A stretch of 64,000 nucleotides of DNA from Diacronema lutheri (lineage: Eukaryota > Haptophyta > Pavlovophyceae > Pavlovales > Pavlovaceae), in assembly GCA_019448385.1 (NCBI GenBank), contig JAGTXO010000017.1, forward strand, positions 372,001-436,000, given 5' to 3'. Made by a program: the position numbers and the translations under genes. This document shows positions 8,880-19,816 of this stretch, piece by piece. The notes beneath the pieces are model-generated. The model was not told the DNA's origin and made no database searches. It was given only the letters and a program-made list of their open reading frames with translations. Position 1 is the first letter of the stretch; the number at the start of each line of letters is the position of its first letter.

Positions 8880-11800
8880 CTAGTCGCTCCACACTGTGAC
8901 GCCGACCTCCACCTCGCCCTCGATCAGCCGGACGCGCCGCTGCACGGCTGAGCCGTCGCGCGGCAGCTCGGCGACGAGGAGCGTCGCCTTGCCGAGGAAG
9001 TCGTCGTCGCCAAGCGGGTCGGCGTCGTACACGTCGACGACGATGCGCGCGTCGGCGGACGCGCCCTCGAACGTGAACGCCTCGTCCCACTCGGGCGCGC
9101 ACGAGCCGGGCACGGTGCGCGTCCGGCCGCGCTGCCGGCGGTGAAGGTCGTCGAGCGTCACGAGGCAGTAGGCCGCCGCGAGCGCCGCCGCGCCGGCGGG
9201 CGGCGGTCTGTTGGCGCGTACGGCCGCGCGCGTCTCGGCGCTGTCGTCCTTGGGCGGCAGGCCGCGCGCGCGCACCACGCGCACCTGCACCGCGAGCCGC
9301 GCGTCGGCCGGCAGCCGCGGGTCGGCGGCGGGTAGCCGCGCATCCCATTCGACCGCGTCGGCCTCGCCATCCAGCAGCGCCTCGGCGGCGCGCGGCTGCG
9401 CGGCTGCGCGCGCGCCGGCTGGGCCGTGCGCGGCGAGCGCGCTGGCGGGCGGCGCGAGGTCCGCGCGGTACGCGGCGACAAGCGCCTGGGCAGCGCGCTC
9501 GTCGACGGGCGGCGCGAGCGGCTCGAGCTGCGGCGGCGTGGGCGGCGTGGGCGGCGCGATTGAGCGCAGACCGCGGGCCGCGGCGCGAGGGGTGGATGGG
9601 CGGAGCGCTCGCGCGTGTGCTCGCGCGCGCGCAGCGTTACGGGCGCGGGCGTCACGGGCGGTACGGGCGTTACGGGCGGGAGCTGCGCGTGGCTCGCACT
9701 GCTGCAGCGACGGCGCGCACCGTCGGCTGGACCGGCGCGCCGGATGGCGTCGCGCTCGCGCGCGCGCTCAGCGTGAATGCACCGACGTGAGCAGGCGCAA
9801 AAGCGCAGGGCACCACGATGGCGACCTGCCCGGCGCGCAGCGCGACCGATTCGCCGACAACCGGCGCTCGCACCCAACGCAGCGCGGGCGCAAGGCGCGC
9901 GCGGCTCGACAGGTCGGTGAGCGCGCCGAGCACCGACGCGTTGCCGCCCAACGCGAGCTCCTCGCCCGTCGCGTCAGCGACGACGAACCCGATGGCCGGC
10001 CGGCGCGGCACGGCGGGCGGCGCGGCGGCGGGCGGCGGCGGCGGCGGCGCACGCGCGCGCTCGAGGCGGCCGTCGGGCACGTGCAGCGTGAGGAGCACGA
10101 TGGAGTCCTGCGGCACGGCAAGCCGGTACGCCGGATTGAGCGGGAAAGTCGACAGGTGCGGTCCGCCGCCCGCGCTGCGCGCCTCCCATCTGCCCGAGAC
10201 CGTCGCGAGCCCAAAGCGCGACGGGCTCGTGAGCGTGCACTCCTGTCGGTTGCGCGCGCGGGCCGCGCGTCGCGTCAGGCGGTGCGCGATGCCGCGCCGA
10301 CCCACAAATATTTTTTTGAAAAAAGGCAGCCGAGGGGCGCCGCGCGCGCGCGGGTCGGCGGGAAGCATCCCGCGCTGTAATCCTTGGACCTGGCTGGCGG
10401 CCGGATGCGTTTACACGCGCGCGCGCACCTTGAAGACGCCGATGAGGCGCAGCGCCTCAGCGGCGGGCATCCAGAAGGACGACTCCGCCCACGCGGGCGG
10501 CGCGGGCGGCGCAAGCGGCGCGGCAACTGGCATGGCCGCAGCGGGCGGAGAGCCCAACGTACGCCCCGCGCCTGTGCGACGAACACGAAAGCGCGTGCGC
10601 GCGCCCACGCGCGCTCGCGCGACAGCGTTGGCTGGAGCGGCAGACGGGGCGTCGGCGCTTTTGGGCGTTGCACAGCGCGTTGAGCTGGCCGGCAGCCGCC
10701 CACAGCCGCCGGCCGCTCGAGCGCGCGCTCACCCAACGATTCGCCGCGCGGGTGCTTGCGCGCGGGCGCTTGCGCGCACCTTCCCACACGCCGTCGCATC
10801 GGTGCTCTGGCGCGAAGCGGTTCTCGAGCCGGAGCCATGCGCCGCTCGCCGGTCCGGCGTCCGGCTCTCCGGCGGGGCTGCCGGCCGATCCAGCGGCCGC
10901 GCCCGCGACCGCGACGACTGCGTACGCGCGCCCGCGCCAGAGGCCTCCGTCCATTGTGCGCAGCCCGCCGAACCCCCCCGGCACGTGCGGCGTGACGCTG
11001 CCACCCGGCACGGCCGCGACGAGCGCGCCGCGCGCGAGCGCGGCGCTGATCGCGCCGAAGAAGTCGGCCGTGGCCGCCGCGGTGGGCGCCGAGCCCGCGC
11101 CCGCCGCCTTGGCCGCGGCCGGCGGGAGCGGCAGCTCGCGCGCGTGGCCACCGCTGAGCAAGCGCAGCGCGTAGCCCACGTTCCCGCCAGAAATCGCCTC
11201 GTAACTGCCGAAGAGCTTGGCCACCGCCTTCTCAAGCAGCGCAACCCACGCACTCGACGGATCGAGCGCGCGCGCGTACAACGGCGCGCGCGCGCGCGTG
11301 TCGCACGGCACGCGGTCGTCGGTGACGACCGTTCGCCAGCCGCCATCGACGAACAGGGAGATGGCCACGACGCCCGCGGCCGAGTCGTATCTGGCGCGCG
11401 CCGAGCGCGCGGGCGCGCGCGCGCCATGGGACGGCGCGCGATCGTCGCCTGCGGTGAGGCGCGCGCCGATCGCGGGCGAGCGGCCGGTGCGCGCGGCGCG
11501 TGCAATGCGCGCGGCGCGCACGCGGTGAAAAGCTGTTCGATCGGCCCGAAGGCGCCGCCCGGCGTGGCCGTCGGCACCGCCGCCGCGGCGCCCGCCGCGA
11601 GCACGCCCATCGCCGAGAGGAGCCAGCCGTCCGCGAGCTTGCCTTGCACAAGCGTGTCGGCCGCCGGCGGCCGTTGGAAGACGAGCGCGGCCGCGTGCAG
11701 CTCCGAAGGCCGGAGCCACTCAACGCCGGCGTCAGAGTGGCCACGTGGCGGGCGCGTGGGCTCGCGGAAGAGAGACGACGCTGATGCGTCAAAGTCCGGG

Positions 11801-13369
11801 TCCTCGAATTGCCGACCGAGCGCCGCGCAGCGCGCGAGCACCGCCGCGAACGAGAGGCCAAGCGCGCGCGGCAGGCTCGCGCGCGCGCGCGCAGCCGGCG
11901 CCGCCGACGACGACGCGGCGGCGGCGGCCTCGCCGCCCTCACCGCCCGCTGAGAGGAGCGGCGGCACCGCCGCGCCCGCGCCGTGCGCCGCTCCGCCCGC
12001 CGCGTGCCCACCGGCGGCGGGCATGTGCGCGCCGTCGGCGCTGTCCGCGCCGGCGCGCGCGCGCGCGCCGGCCGTGAGATCGGCTGAGGCAAAAAGCTCC
12101 GACGAGCGTGCGGCCTCAGGCAGCCCAGCAGCCTGGCGCGCGCGGCGCACGTCCGCCAGCGCCGGGTCGATGAGCACCGTGCCGTACGCGTCGACGACCG
12201 GCAGCCGGGCCTTGCCGCCCGCGCCGTCGACCGTGCCGTGAGCGCCACCCCCCGCGCGGGCCTCCGCCGCGTCGAGCAACGCCCACATCTCGCGCGCGGC
12301 GGCAGCGCTCGCGTCGACGTCGCGCAGCGCGAAGCCGAGCGCCGCGCCCTCGAGCGCCGCGCACAGCCGCGCCGTCGGCAGGTCCGACGCGCGCGAATAT
12401 ATAATCACCGTTGTCGTCGTCGGCGGCGGCTTGGGCGGGAGCGCCTGGGGTAAGCCCGCCGCGCCGCGCGCGCGCAGCACGTCGTCGACGGACGGGCGCT
12501 GGAGGGTGGAGGCGCCGTACGCATCGATGATCGGCATGGCCAGCGGCACGTCGCCGCCGCGCCACCACGGCGCCGCCTTGGCGAGCGCCCACATCTGTGC
12601 GCGCGCGCGCCGCGCCGCGTCGTGCCACAAGGGCCCGGGGGCGGGCCGGAGGAGGTGGGGGGCTGAGCGCTCAGCTGTGGCGGCGTGCGGCGCTGCATGG
12701 CGCGCGCCCGCACTCGCGCCGCACCTGCTCGCGCTGCGCGGCGACGACGCTGCCCGCGCCGAGCGTGTCGCGCAGCTCGGGCGAAAGCCCCGCGCCGCGC
12801 AGCTGCCGGACAAGGGCGGCCGTCCATGGCTCCGCATCAGCCGGGCCGAGCGTGTACACGACAAGGCGACGCGCGGATGCGTCGGCGTGCGAGTCCGTCA
12901 CGCGATCACTGGTAGCAGCACCAGCGGCGCCGGGCCATCCCGGCGCGCCGCTGCGCGCGTCGGGCGTCGACAGCGCGCCCGGCGCGCCTGGCGCGCGCGC
13001 GGGCTCTGCAAAACCGCGCGCGCGCATCGAGTGCTTAATCTGCTCGACCGTCGGCGCCTGGAAGAGCTCACCCTCCACGTCGACGAGCGGGATCTCAATT
13101 TGAAGCCCCGCTCCGCCCACGGCGAGGCCATCGGGCCCGAGCATTCGCGCCGCGCGCAACTTGGCGAGCGCCTCGCGCCGGTGCGGCGCCGGCTGGACGG
13201 GCTCGAGCGGGCGCAGCTCGTACGCGATCGCGCGGCGCCGGCACGCGTCAATGAACTCGCGCGTCGCATCGGAGCCGTCGCGGCCGTATATGATTACGCG
13301 TGCCGTACGGTTGGCGCGCGCGTGCGGGGCGAGCTCGGATGGGGGTGGTGGTTGCCGCTCGGCGAGCAT
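8880..13369 (-). CDS. triple glutaredoxin-like / inactive calpain-like / C2 protein
   Basis: Exons 13369-12725, 12594-11522, 11390-10780, 10526-10429, then 10242 to about 9720 and about 9700-9580 to 8880. The first four introns have consistent phases; the last is unresolved. N-terminus: three glutaredoxin-fold segments lacking the CxxC site (RVIIYGRDGSDATREFIDAC; RLVVYTLGPADAEPWTAALV; TVIIYSRASDLPTARLCAAL), each followed by an IPLVDVEG/MPIIDAYG/LPVVDAYG half with the cis-Pro strand. The calpain core follows: SSLF, EWLRPSEL, then QGKLADGWLLSAMG where active calpains have QGxLGDCWLLSA, so the catalytic Cys is Gly. Later GLWRGRAYAVV replaces the GHAY histidine with Arg, while the Asn equivalent (RLENRF) is kept. 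Then FWM, a domain III-like beta sandwich (SRFGLATVSGRWEA) and a C2 domain with DVYDADPLGDDDFLG. Expected to be a non-catalytic, Ca2+/membrane-responsive scaffold; that role is inference. Confidence 0.8.
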
Positions 13370-13479
13370 CGTTTTGAATCGACTTGGCGTATGAAAAGAA
13401 GGAAAAAATAACAATTTAATATAGATTTTGACAGCTGCAAAATCTAGGGCGCGCGGGCGCGAGGTTCGGCCCCATGTGT

Positions 13480-14502
13480 TCAGCCCGCACTTGTCCCATC
13501 GCCGTCGCCGTCTCCGTCACCGCCAGCCCGATGCACACCGCTGTGGCCGTTGCCGCCGCGTGGCCTGGCCACCGGGCCGCCGGCCAGCGCAAAGCCCTCG
13601 TCGTCGAGGTCGACGTCGAGCGGCGCGAGGAAGTACTCGACAAAGCCCTGCTTGCCGCCCTCGTTGAGGCGCATCATCACGTTGAGCTCGCCGTTGTCCA
13701 TCACGCGCACGCACGCCTCCTCCGCCGAGTGCAGCGCGCGCGAGACCGCTTGCAGGTGCGCGAATGAGTAGGATTCGTCAACGTCGCGCTCAACGTCCGC
13801 CTTGGCCATTGCGTCGGCTGGGAACGTCATCTCGCAGCCGCAGTCGGCGTTGCGCACGGTGAGCGTGAGCGTGCGCGCGGCCGCGCCCACGCGCAGCTGC
13901 ACCACCTTGTCCCGCTGGTTCGCCTCGCCCCACTCGAGCTCGGCGAGGCCATCGCGCAGCGTCTCAGCCTTGAGCACGAGGCGGCACGACTGGCGGACGG
14001 ACGCGCCGCCGTGGTCGGACGGGAGGCCGTTGTCGAGCGTGGAAATCTCGCAGGTGGTGAGCGCAATCCCCTCCACGAGCGTCAGTCGCAGGCACGCGCT
14101 CTCCTCCTGGTAGCGCACGAAGAGCGACGGCGGCTGCGAGAGCGCGCCGCCCTTGCCGTCTAGTATGCGCAGGCACTCGAGCACGACGCCGAGGTTGAGG
14201 CCGATGAGCGCGGGCTCGGCTTCGGCGTAGGCGTACTCGCGAAACATGTCGGCCATCAGATAGACGCGCGCCTGCAGCGACGTCGACTCCTCCGTCGTGA
14301 ATCGCAGCCCCTGCTCCGAGAGCTGGCACCATGCGAGCGGACCCGCGAGCGGCGCCTGCCGCTCCTTGAGGCAGATCGCGCCGAGCAGCTTGGTGATGAG
14401 GCGGACGTGGTCCGTCTTGCAGCTGAGCAGCGCATCGACCGGCGGCGGGCTCGGCCCCGCAATCGACTGCGGCGTCCGGTCGTGTACGTCCACGTTCGCC
14501 AT
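13480..14502 (-). CDS. RAD1: RAD1, checkpoint clamp (9-1-1) subunit
   Basis: Single-exon gene of 340 residues. RAD1 is the PCNA-like subunit of the RAD9-HUS1-RAD1 ring that is loaded at damaged or stalled DNA and activates the checkpoint kinase. Family features seen: TDHVRLITKLLGAICLKE near the start, EQGLRFTTEESTSLQARVYL then MADMFREYAY (RAD1 has the same block around its first inter-domain strand), LIGLNLGVVLECLRIL, LRLTLVEGIALTTCEISTLD, and GFVEYFLAPLD near the C-terminus, where RAD1 proteins have CFVEYY. It is longer than the usual ~280 residues because of a short N-terminal extension and a C-terminal Gly/Asp-rich tail (GGDGDGDGDG). The start at the ATG ending at 14502 gives a plausible 5' end; the frame is open further upstream but not protein-like. 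Divergent from the esterase gene, 125 bp apart. Confidence 0.88.
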   Translation of the reverse strand: MANVDVHDRTPQSIAGPSPPPVDALLSCKTDHVRLITKLLGAICLKERQAPLAGPLAWCQLSEQGLRFTTEESTSLQARVYLMADMFREYAYAEAEPALIGLNLGVVLECLRILDGKGGALSQPPSLFVRYQEESACLRLTLVEGIALTTCEISTLDNGLPSDHGGASVRQSCRLVLKAETLRDGLAELEWGEANQRDKVVQLRVGAAARTLTLTVRNADCGCEMTFPADAMAKADVERDVDESYSFAHLQAVSRALHSAEEACVRVMDNGELNVMMRLNEGGKQGFVEYFLAPLDVDLDDEGFALAGGPVARPRGGNGHSGVHRAGGDGDGDGDGTSAG

Positions 14503-14627
14503 GGAACTCGCCCCAGAAAGTAATGGCTTCCCGCCCTTCGCCTCCACGGAAGGCTTTGAACGCGCCTTTTTTTGGCGGTGCCCAGTTGGTGCAACGTTGG
14601 CAAATGCACGCCGGATTCGTGCGCTGA

Positions 14628-16168
14628 ATGGCCACGCGCGCGCGCCTCGGGCTGGCGCTCGCGCTGCTCGCCGCAACGCGCGGCACAAACCTGTGCTACG
14701 ATGACAGGCCGCGTGATCCAGGCCTCTATGACGGCGAGATCTTCGTCGCCGGGCAGCGCAGGACGTACGTCCTCTACGTCCCAAAGACGTACGACGGGCA
14801 CACCCCAATGCCGCTCATCATCAACTGGTGCGGCGAGGCGGGGCGCGCGCGCTCGAGGCCGTGCATGCGCGACGGCTCGCCGCCAGTGCACCGACCATGG
14901 CTCGCGCGCGCGTGCTCGCGCGCCGCCCGCTCGCCCGCGCGTGCCCGCGCCGCGCGCGCCGCTCGCGCAGCCCCAACACGCACGTCTCGGCGCTCGAGGA
15001 GCTGCACCAGTCGGGGCTGGTGGACGATGGGCGCGGTGACCACTACATAGTGGTGACGCTCAACGCGATCAACAAGGCCTTCAACGTGCTCGAGGACGCG
15101 CGCGCTTCGCCGCGCGGCCCCGACGACGTGCTGTTCGCGCGGACGCTCTACCGGTACCTCGCGTCGCGGCTGTGCGTCGACCCGGCGCGCGTGTTCGCCA
15201 CGGGGATTTCGCGCGGCGGGCGGTTCGCCTCGCGCCTCGCGTCCGAGATGTCTGACATCATCGCCGCGATTGGCGTCGTCTCCGGCCTCCGATTCCCGCA
15301 GCCAAACAACGCGTCGCGCCCCGTGCCAGTCATCGCCTTCCACGGCACAGCCGACCCGATCAACCCGTACGAGGATGGCGGGCCGGACTACTGGCAGACG
15401 GGCGTGGAGGATGCCGTCGCTGGCTGGGCGCGCTTCAACGGCTGCCGCCGCACGGCCGAGCACCGCATCGCAACGTCCATCGTGAAGTTGTTACATTACG
15501 ACTGTAACGACAACGCGGACGTGGTCTTGTACAAGATCGAGGGCGGCGGGCACACATGGCCGGGTTCAACGTTCTACTACAACAACCAGGGCCGCCTGCG
15601 CCTTGGCCCCGCGACCCTCGAGATCTCCGCCTCCGACATGATGTGGTCCTTCTGGGATAGGCACGTCGTGATGCGCACCGACAAGAACTACTGGAAGAAG
15701 ATCGGCATCAAGGAGAACGCCGAGATTGAGATCGCGAGCGCGCGCGCCGAGGCGGGCGCGCGCCGCGTGCGCGGCGGCGGCGTCGGCGGCGGCGGCGTCG
15801 GCGGCGGCGGCGTCGGCGAGGCCGGCGAGGAAGGCGCCGGCGCGAGCTGGCGAGGATGGGCGCGCCGCTGGGCGCAGCGCGCGGGCGTGAGCGGTGCCGG
15901 CACGGGGAGGTTGGAAAGCGCAGAGCCGGCAAGCGCGCGCGCGGGCGCGTGCGCGGCTGCGCTCGGCGCCTTCGCGCTCGCCCTCGCCGGCGTGGGCGCG
16001 CGCAGACGAGCGCGAGCGCCAGGACGCGCCGTGCGCGAGCCGCGCGAGGCGGCCGTCGGCGCAGCGGCGGCAGGGGCCGACGGCGAAGCCGCGGCCGCGG
16101 CGGTGGTGCCGCGAACGCCGCCCGAGCGCTCGCGAATACTTTTCGGCGGTGGTGGCGGGCTCGTCTGA
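14628..16168 (+). CDS. secreted esterase of the LpqC / PHB-depolymerase type, membrane-anchored
   Basis: Exons 14628-14842 and 14971-16168, about 470 residues. The intron is best read as a 128-bp GC-AG intron, but its donor is not certain. The N-terminus is a signal peptide (ARLGLALALLAATRG). The alpha/beta-hydrolase core shows RTYVLYVPKTYDGHTPMPLI, a nucleophile elbow FATGISRGGRFASRL (Ser in GxSxGG), VIAFHGTADPINPYEDG with the acid residue, and KIEGGGHTWPGS with the catalytic His. This order is typical of polyhydroxybutyrate depolymerase and feruloyl-esterase-like family-1 esterases. After the catalytic domain come a GGGVGGGG repeat linker, a hydrophobic segment (ACAAALGAFALALAGVGA) and a basic tail, so the enzyme may be held at the cell surface or an endomembrane. 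Substrate unknown. Confidence 0.8.
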
Positions 16169-16240
16169 CGCCCGCGCGCTGCAAGCCGCGGCCCTGGTGG
16201 CCTGACGCAGGTTTCAGCAGCGCCTCTGAATCAAGAGCTG

Positions 16241-19200
16241 ATGAGAAGAGAGGGGGGAACCGGGGAGACGCGGAGGGTGGCTTGGGTTGGAGCCCATTCT
16301 GATGAGGGGCGATTCCAGTTGTGCGCGTGGGAGCCTGGGAGGCCGCTGACAGTCAGCACGCCGCTTTTCGCGTTTCTCCCCGACGCTGCGCGCATGCGGC
16401 TCAGCCGGCGTTTCCGTCGCGTGGACGAGAGCGGCGCATACGCGCTGACCGACGTGCTCTCCGAGCTTGAGCGGCGCGGCCCCGCTAAGAATGTCTTCCG
16501 CTTTGCCGCGTTCGCCGCGACAGACGTGCTCAAGGCGGTCGACGAGATCGGCGTCGAGGAGTCGACGAGCGAATGGTTCACGACCGTTGGCGAGCAGGTC
16601 GCCGCGCGCGCGCAGCTGATCGGCCGCATGCATGCCGAGCTGGGTGCGGACGTGGTCGTCGCGCTCGCGCGCGCGAAGGGCGCTGAGCGCGCTGACGGCG
16701 CTGCAGCAGCGGTGGCGGCGACCGACGCACGGCGAGGCGCGGATGCGGGCATGAGCGCGCGACCGTTGGCGGCGCTCGCGAGCACGGCGGGCAAGCACGC
16801 CGAGGCCACGCAGGCGGCGCATGCGGCAACGGGAGATGAGCGAACCGCCGTGCGCGCCTTCGCGCGCCCCGGCGCAGCGCGCGTCGCCTCGTGGGTCGAG
16901 ATGCATGAGCAATTGAGCGCCGCCTCGGCGGCTGCACGCTCTGGCCGCGCCGCTGACCTCGCGATCGCAGCCATCCTGCAGCTCAAGCTCGGGCCGGGAA
17001 CGGACGGCGCGCAGGACGGCATGTCGGACGCGTGCGACGCGTCCACCGGCGGTGCGGAGGCTGCAGCCGCCGACGGCCACGAGGGCGGCTCGGATGACCT
17101 GCCGTGTGCGAGCGCGTTGCATCATGCGCACGGAGTAGACAAGGCGGCTGCGGCGCCGGCGGTGGAGGAGGATGGAGAAGATGCAGCCATGCTTGCTGCG
17201 CGTGACAATACCGACGCGACCGAGGCGGCAGAGGCGCTGGACGCGCTGCTCCGCGCACTCGCGGCCGACATGGACCTCGCTGCTCCGTCGCCTGCGCCCG
17301 TCGCCGGGCCGTCGGCCGTCGCCGGCGACCGCGCGGCCGGCGCTTCGACGATGGAGGCGTCGGGAGGCGAGGCGTATCGAGACGCGCGCGAAGCGGGCGT
17401 GGGCTTGCGCGCTCTGCTTGAATGGGCGGAGCCGGACGACGTGCGCGACGCAGACGAGCGGCTCGCTCGCGTGAGAACGACGGCTGCGGACGGCTATGCT
17501 CGCACGGCCGAGCTCGGCGTCGCAGACTCACAGGCGGAGCGGCGCGCTACGATGAGGATCGACGACGGGGTGGGCGTGCGCACGGATGAGTGGTGCGCGC
17601 CCAGCTTGCCGCCGGGCGAAGCGTGTGTCGACCCGCATGGCGACGAACGGATGGCCCACGGCGAGGCGGAAGCGGGTGGCAAGGAGGGCGCGACGCGCGT
17701 GGAGCCGACTGGTGACGGTCAGCGCGCCACCTCGAAGGACGACGCACCGCATTGCACGGGTGCTGCCACGCTCGTCACGGATTCGTTGCCCCCTTTCCTC
17801 CAAGGGCTGCCCATGTCGGAGCTGCACGCGCTCGTTCCGCGCAACGACGAGCCGCTTGCGCGCTTCGACGCGGCGTGCGAGCGCTCGCTCGCCGAACATC
17901 GCGAGCGCAACTTCGCCGCTGCAAACGGAGACGAGGACGGCGTTGGCAACTACGGCTTTGCCGGCTTGGACCTCGAGCGTCTCGACTTTACGCGCGGCGT
18001 TGGCGACGACGACGCCGATGCGCGCCCTTCGCAGTTCGACGAAGACGATGCGCAGCCGCGGCAGCAGCTGCGAGATGTGTCCGCGCACCTCCCTTCAAGC
18101 GAGCGAGCCGTGCAGCAGCACCGCGGGACATCGGCGCAGCTGCTTGAAGGCGGAGCTGGCCTCGCAGGTGGCATCGTCAGTCTCTTTACTCCGCGCTTCG
18201 CGCCGCTTGCGCACGCGCCGCCGCGCGTCGGCGGCGCTGCGGCGTCGCGCACGCGTGCGGGCAAGAGTGCGCTCGCGAGCAGTGCGGGCAAGCTGCTCCT
18301 CGAGCCATTCTGCTTTCGGCGGCGCGCGGACGCCGACGCCGCGCAGCTTGCCAAGCTGGGCGGCAGCCACGCGGAGCAGCGAGCCGCGCGCCAGAAGCTC
18401 GCCGGGCGCCCGCACGTCTCGCTCGACACCGACTCGGTTGACGGCCTCATGCACTCGATCAGCGTGCACCTGCCTCGTCTCGCTTCGCGCACGGCGCGCC
18501 CTGATGCCACGTCCGCCGCTGCCGCTCGTGCGGGTGGGTCTAGCGTCGGCTGCGGCGGCCCTTTTGACGAGTCGGTGTACCTCTACTCGAGCCAAGGCGG
18601 CAGGCCGCTGAACTTGGCCACGCTCGTCGTCGGCGCCGTCGAGGGCATCTTCGATTCGCCTGGACTGTCGGTCGCGGGCCTGCGGGCCGAGGAGGAGGCG
18701 GTGTTCGACGACTGTGGCGGGATGGAGGCCTTGCGCGAGGTCGGCGAGGACGAAATGCTGATGGCGGGCTCTGCTGGCGTGGCCGCGGGCGAGCACGGTG
18801 CCGATGCCAGCAGCTGTGGCGAGCAGGCTGCATGGTGCAGCGGCGGCGCGCACGAGGAAGGCGTGGGCTCTGGCGGCGCTGGCAACACGGCACCGCTGCC
18901 CGTGGGAGTCGCGCCGTTGCTGTCCACGCCCGCGCTCACGCGCGGCCGCGCCGAGGTGGGGGTTGGCCACAGCGACGCGATGGCGCCGGATGGCGGGTCT
19001 GCGCGCGGCGCCGTCGATGGCCTCCGCGGTAGCGTTGCGCCTGGTAGCGAGCGCTTTGATGACTGGGGCGGCAATGACGACGTGCAGGCGCAGCACCGCA
19101 CCCCGGCCGGCGGGCTGCATGCCACGCACGTGAGATTCACCTCGCCACCAATCCCGACGCACCTGGTGCAGCGCGGCGGCGGCGCTGCCGTCGAGCACGC

Positions 19201-19816
19201 TGGCGCGATGGGCGTGAGCACAAAGCTGCCCACCGTCAAGGAGCTGAGCGCCGCGTTGCTGTGGAAAGTCGTCGCGCACTGGCGGTCGACAGATTCGACC
19301 GCGTCGCTCGACGCCGTCGGTGCGCACGCGCCCGTCTTCCCGGCCGTTCTGCAGCATCCGAGGGACACCGGCGCCACAGACGCTGGGGCGGATGGCCGCG
19401 CCGGCGGTGACGCGCCCACGTCCGCGCCCGCTCTCGAGCTCGGGACGCTCGCGGACGAGGCAGCCGTCCGTGCAGCCGTCAAGCCCGACGAAGCGCGGCA
19501 GCGCGCCCTGCGCGCGCGGCAACTCGTCGCGGCGTGCTTTCTGGCTGCGACGGTCAACAGCGCTGCACAGCACGACGCGGCTGGTGGCAATAGCGACGGC
19601 CTGGACGCGGCGCAGAGCGGCGGCGCCAGTCTTGATGACCGTGCGCACGGCAAGGGCATTGGCGGCCGCGGTCGCGTGCCCGCGTGGCTCGGCGAGGCGC
19701 ACCTGTCCGCGCTGCCGCGCGGCGTCCAGATCCGCCTCATGCAGGAAGAGGGCACGGCGCCCGCTCGAGTTGAGATCCTTCTCGAGCCTTCGGCGCAGGT
19801 GCGCGAGCGAATGTGA
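16241..19816 (+). CDS. large acidic protein, unknown
   Basis: One uninterrupted frame of 1191 residues from the ATG at 16241; the ATG at 16394 (MRLSRRFRRVDESGAYALTD) is an alternative start closer to the first clearly folded-looking part. An N-terminal helical region (to about residue 250) is followed by a long low-complexity acidic, Ala/Gly-rich middle, then short more conserved-looking islands (PPFLQGLPMSELHALVPRND; LEPFCFRRRADADAAQLAKL; FDESVYLYSSQGGRPLNLAT; LPTVKELSAALLWKVVAHWR; AWLGEAHLSALPRGVQIRLM). There is no signal peptide or membrane segment. Islands in a disordered chain suggest a nuclear or scaffold protein, for example a kleisin-like or adaptor subunit, but I could not match any family. 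It starts only 72 bp after the esterase stop on the same strand. Confidence 0.7.
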   Translation: MRREGGTGETRRVAWVGAHSDEGRFQLCAWEPGRPLTVSTPLFAFLPDAARMRLSRRFRRVDESGAYALTDVLSELERRGPAKNVFRFAAFAATDVLKAVDEIGVEESTSEWFTTVGEQVAARAQLIGRMHAELGADVVVALARAKGAERADGAAAAVAATDARRGADAGMSARPLAALASTAGKHAEATQAAHAATGDERTAVRAFARPGAARVASWVEMHEQLSAASAAARSGRAADLAIAAILQLKLGPGTDGAQDGMSDACDASTGGAEAAAADGHEGGSDDLPCASALHHAHGVDKAAAAPAVEEDGEDAAMLAARDNTDATEAAEALDALLRALAADMDLAAPSPAPVAGPSAVAGDRAAGASTMEASGGEAYRDAREAGVGLRALLEWAEPDDVRDADERLARVRTTAADGYARTAELGVADSQAERRATMRIDDGVGVRTDEWCAPSLPPGEACVDPHGDERMAHGEAEAGGKEGATRVEPTGDGQRATSKDDAPHCTGAATLVTDSLPPFLQGLPMSELHALVPRNDEPLARFDAACERSLAEHRERNFAAANGDEDGVGNYGFAGLDLERLDFTRGVGDDDADARPSQFDEDDAQPRQQLRDVSAHLPSSERAVQQHRGTSAQLLEGGAGLAGGIVSLFTPRFAPLAHAPPRVGGAAASRTRAGKSALASSAGKLLLEPFCFRRRADADAAQLAKLGGSHAEQRAARQKLAGRPHVSLDTDSVDGLMHSISVHLPRLASRTARPDATSAAAARAGGSSVGCGGPFDESVYLYSSQGGRPLNLATLVVGAVEGIFDSPGLSVAGLRAEEEAVFDDCGGMEALREVGEDEMLMAGSAGVAAGEHGADASSCGEQAAWCSGGAHEEGVGSGGAGNTAPLPVGVAPLLSTPALTRGRAEVGVGHSDAMAPDGGSARGAVDGLRGSVAPGSERFDDWGGNDDVQAQHRTPAGGLHATHVRFTSPPIPTHLVQRGGGAAVEHAGAMGVSTKLPTVKELSAALLWKVVAHWRSTDSTASLDAVGAHAPVFPAVLQHPRDTGATDAGADGRAGGDAPTSAPALELGTLADEAAVRAAVKPDEARQRALRARQLVAACFLAATVNSAAQHDAAGGNSDGLDAAQSGGASLDDRAHGKGIGGRGRVPAWLGEAHLSALPRGVQIRLMQEEGTAPARVEILLEPSAQVRERM

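Noticed and set aside
10729-12864. Active calpain protease
   Set aside because: The QGxLGDCW cysteine is Gly and the GHAY histidine is Arg, so proteolysis by the known mechanism is not possible.
14571-14578. E2F-like site TTTGGCGG upstream of RAD1
   Set aside because: One mismatch to the consensus in a GC-rich genome; too likely by chance, and RPA1 lacks a clear equivalent.
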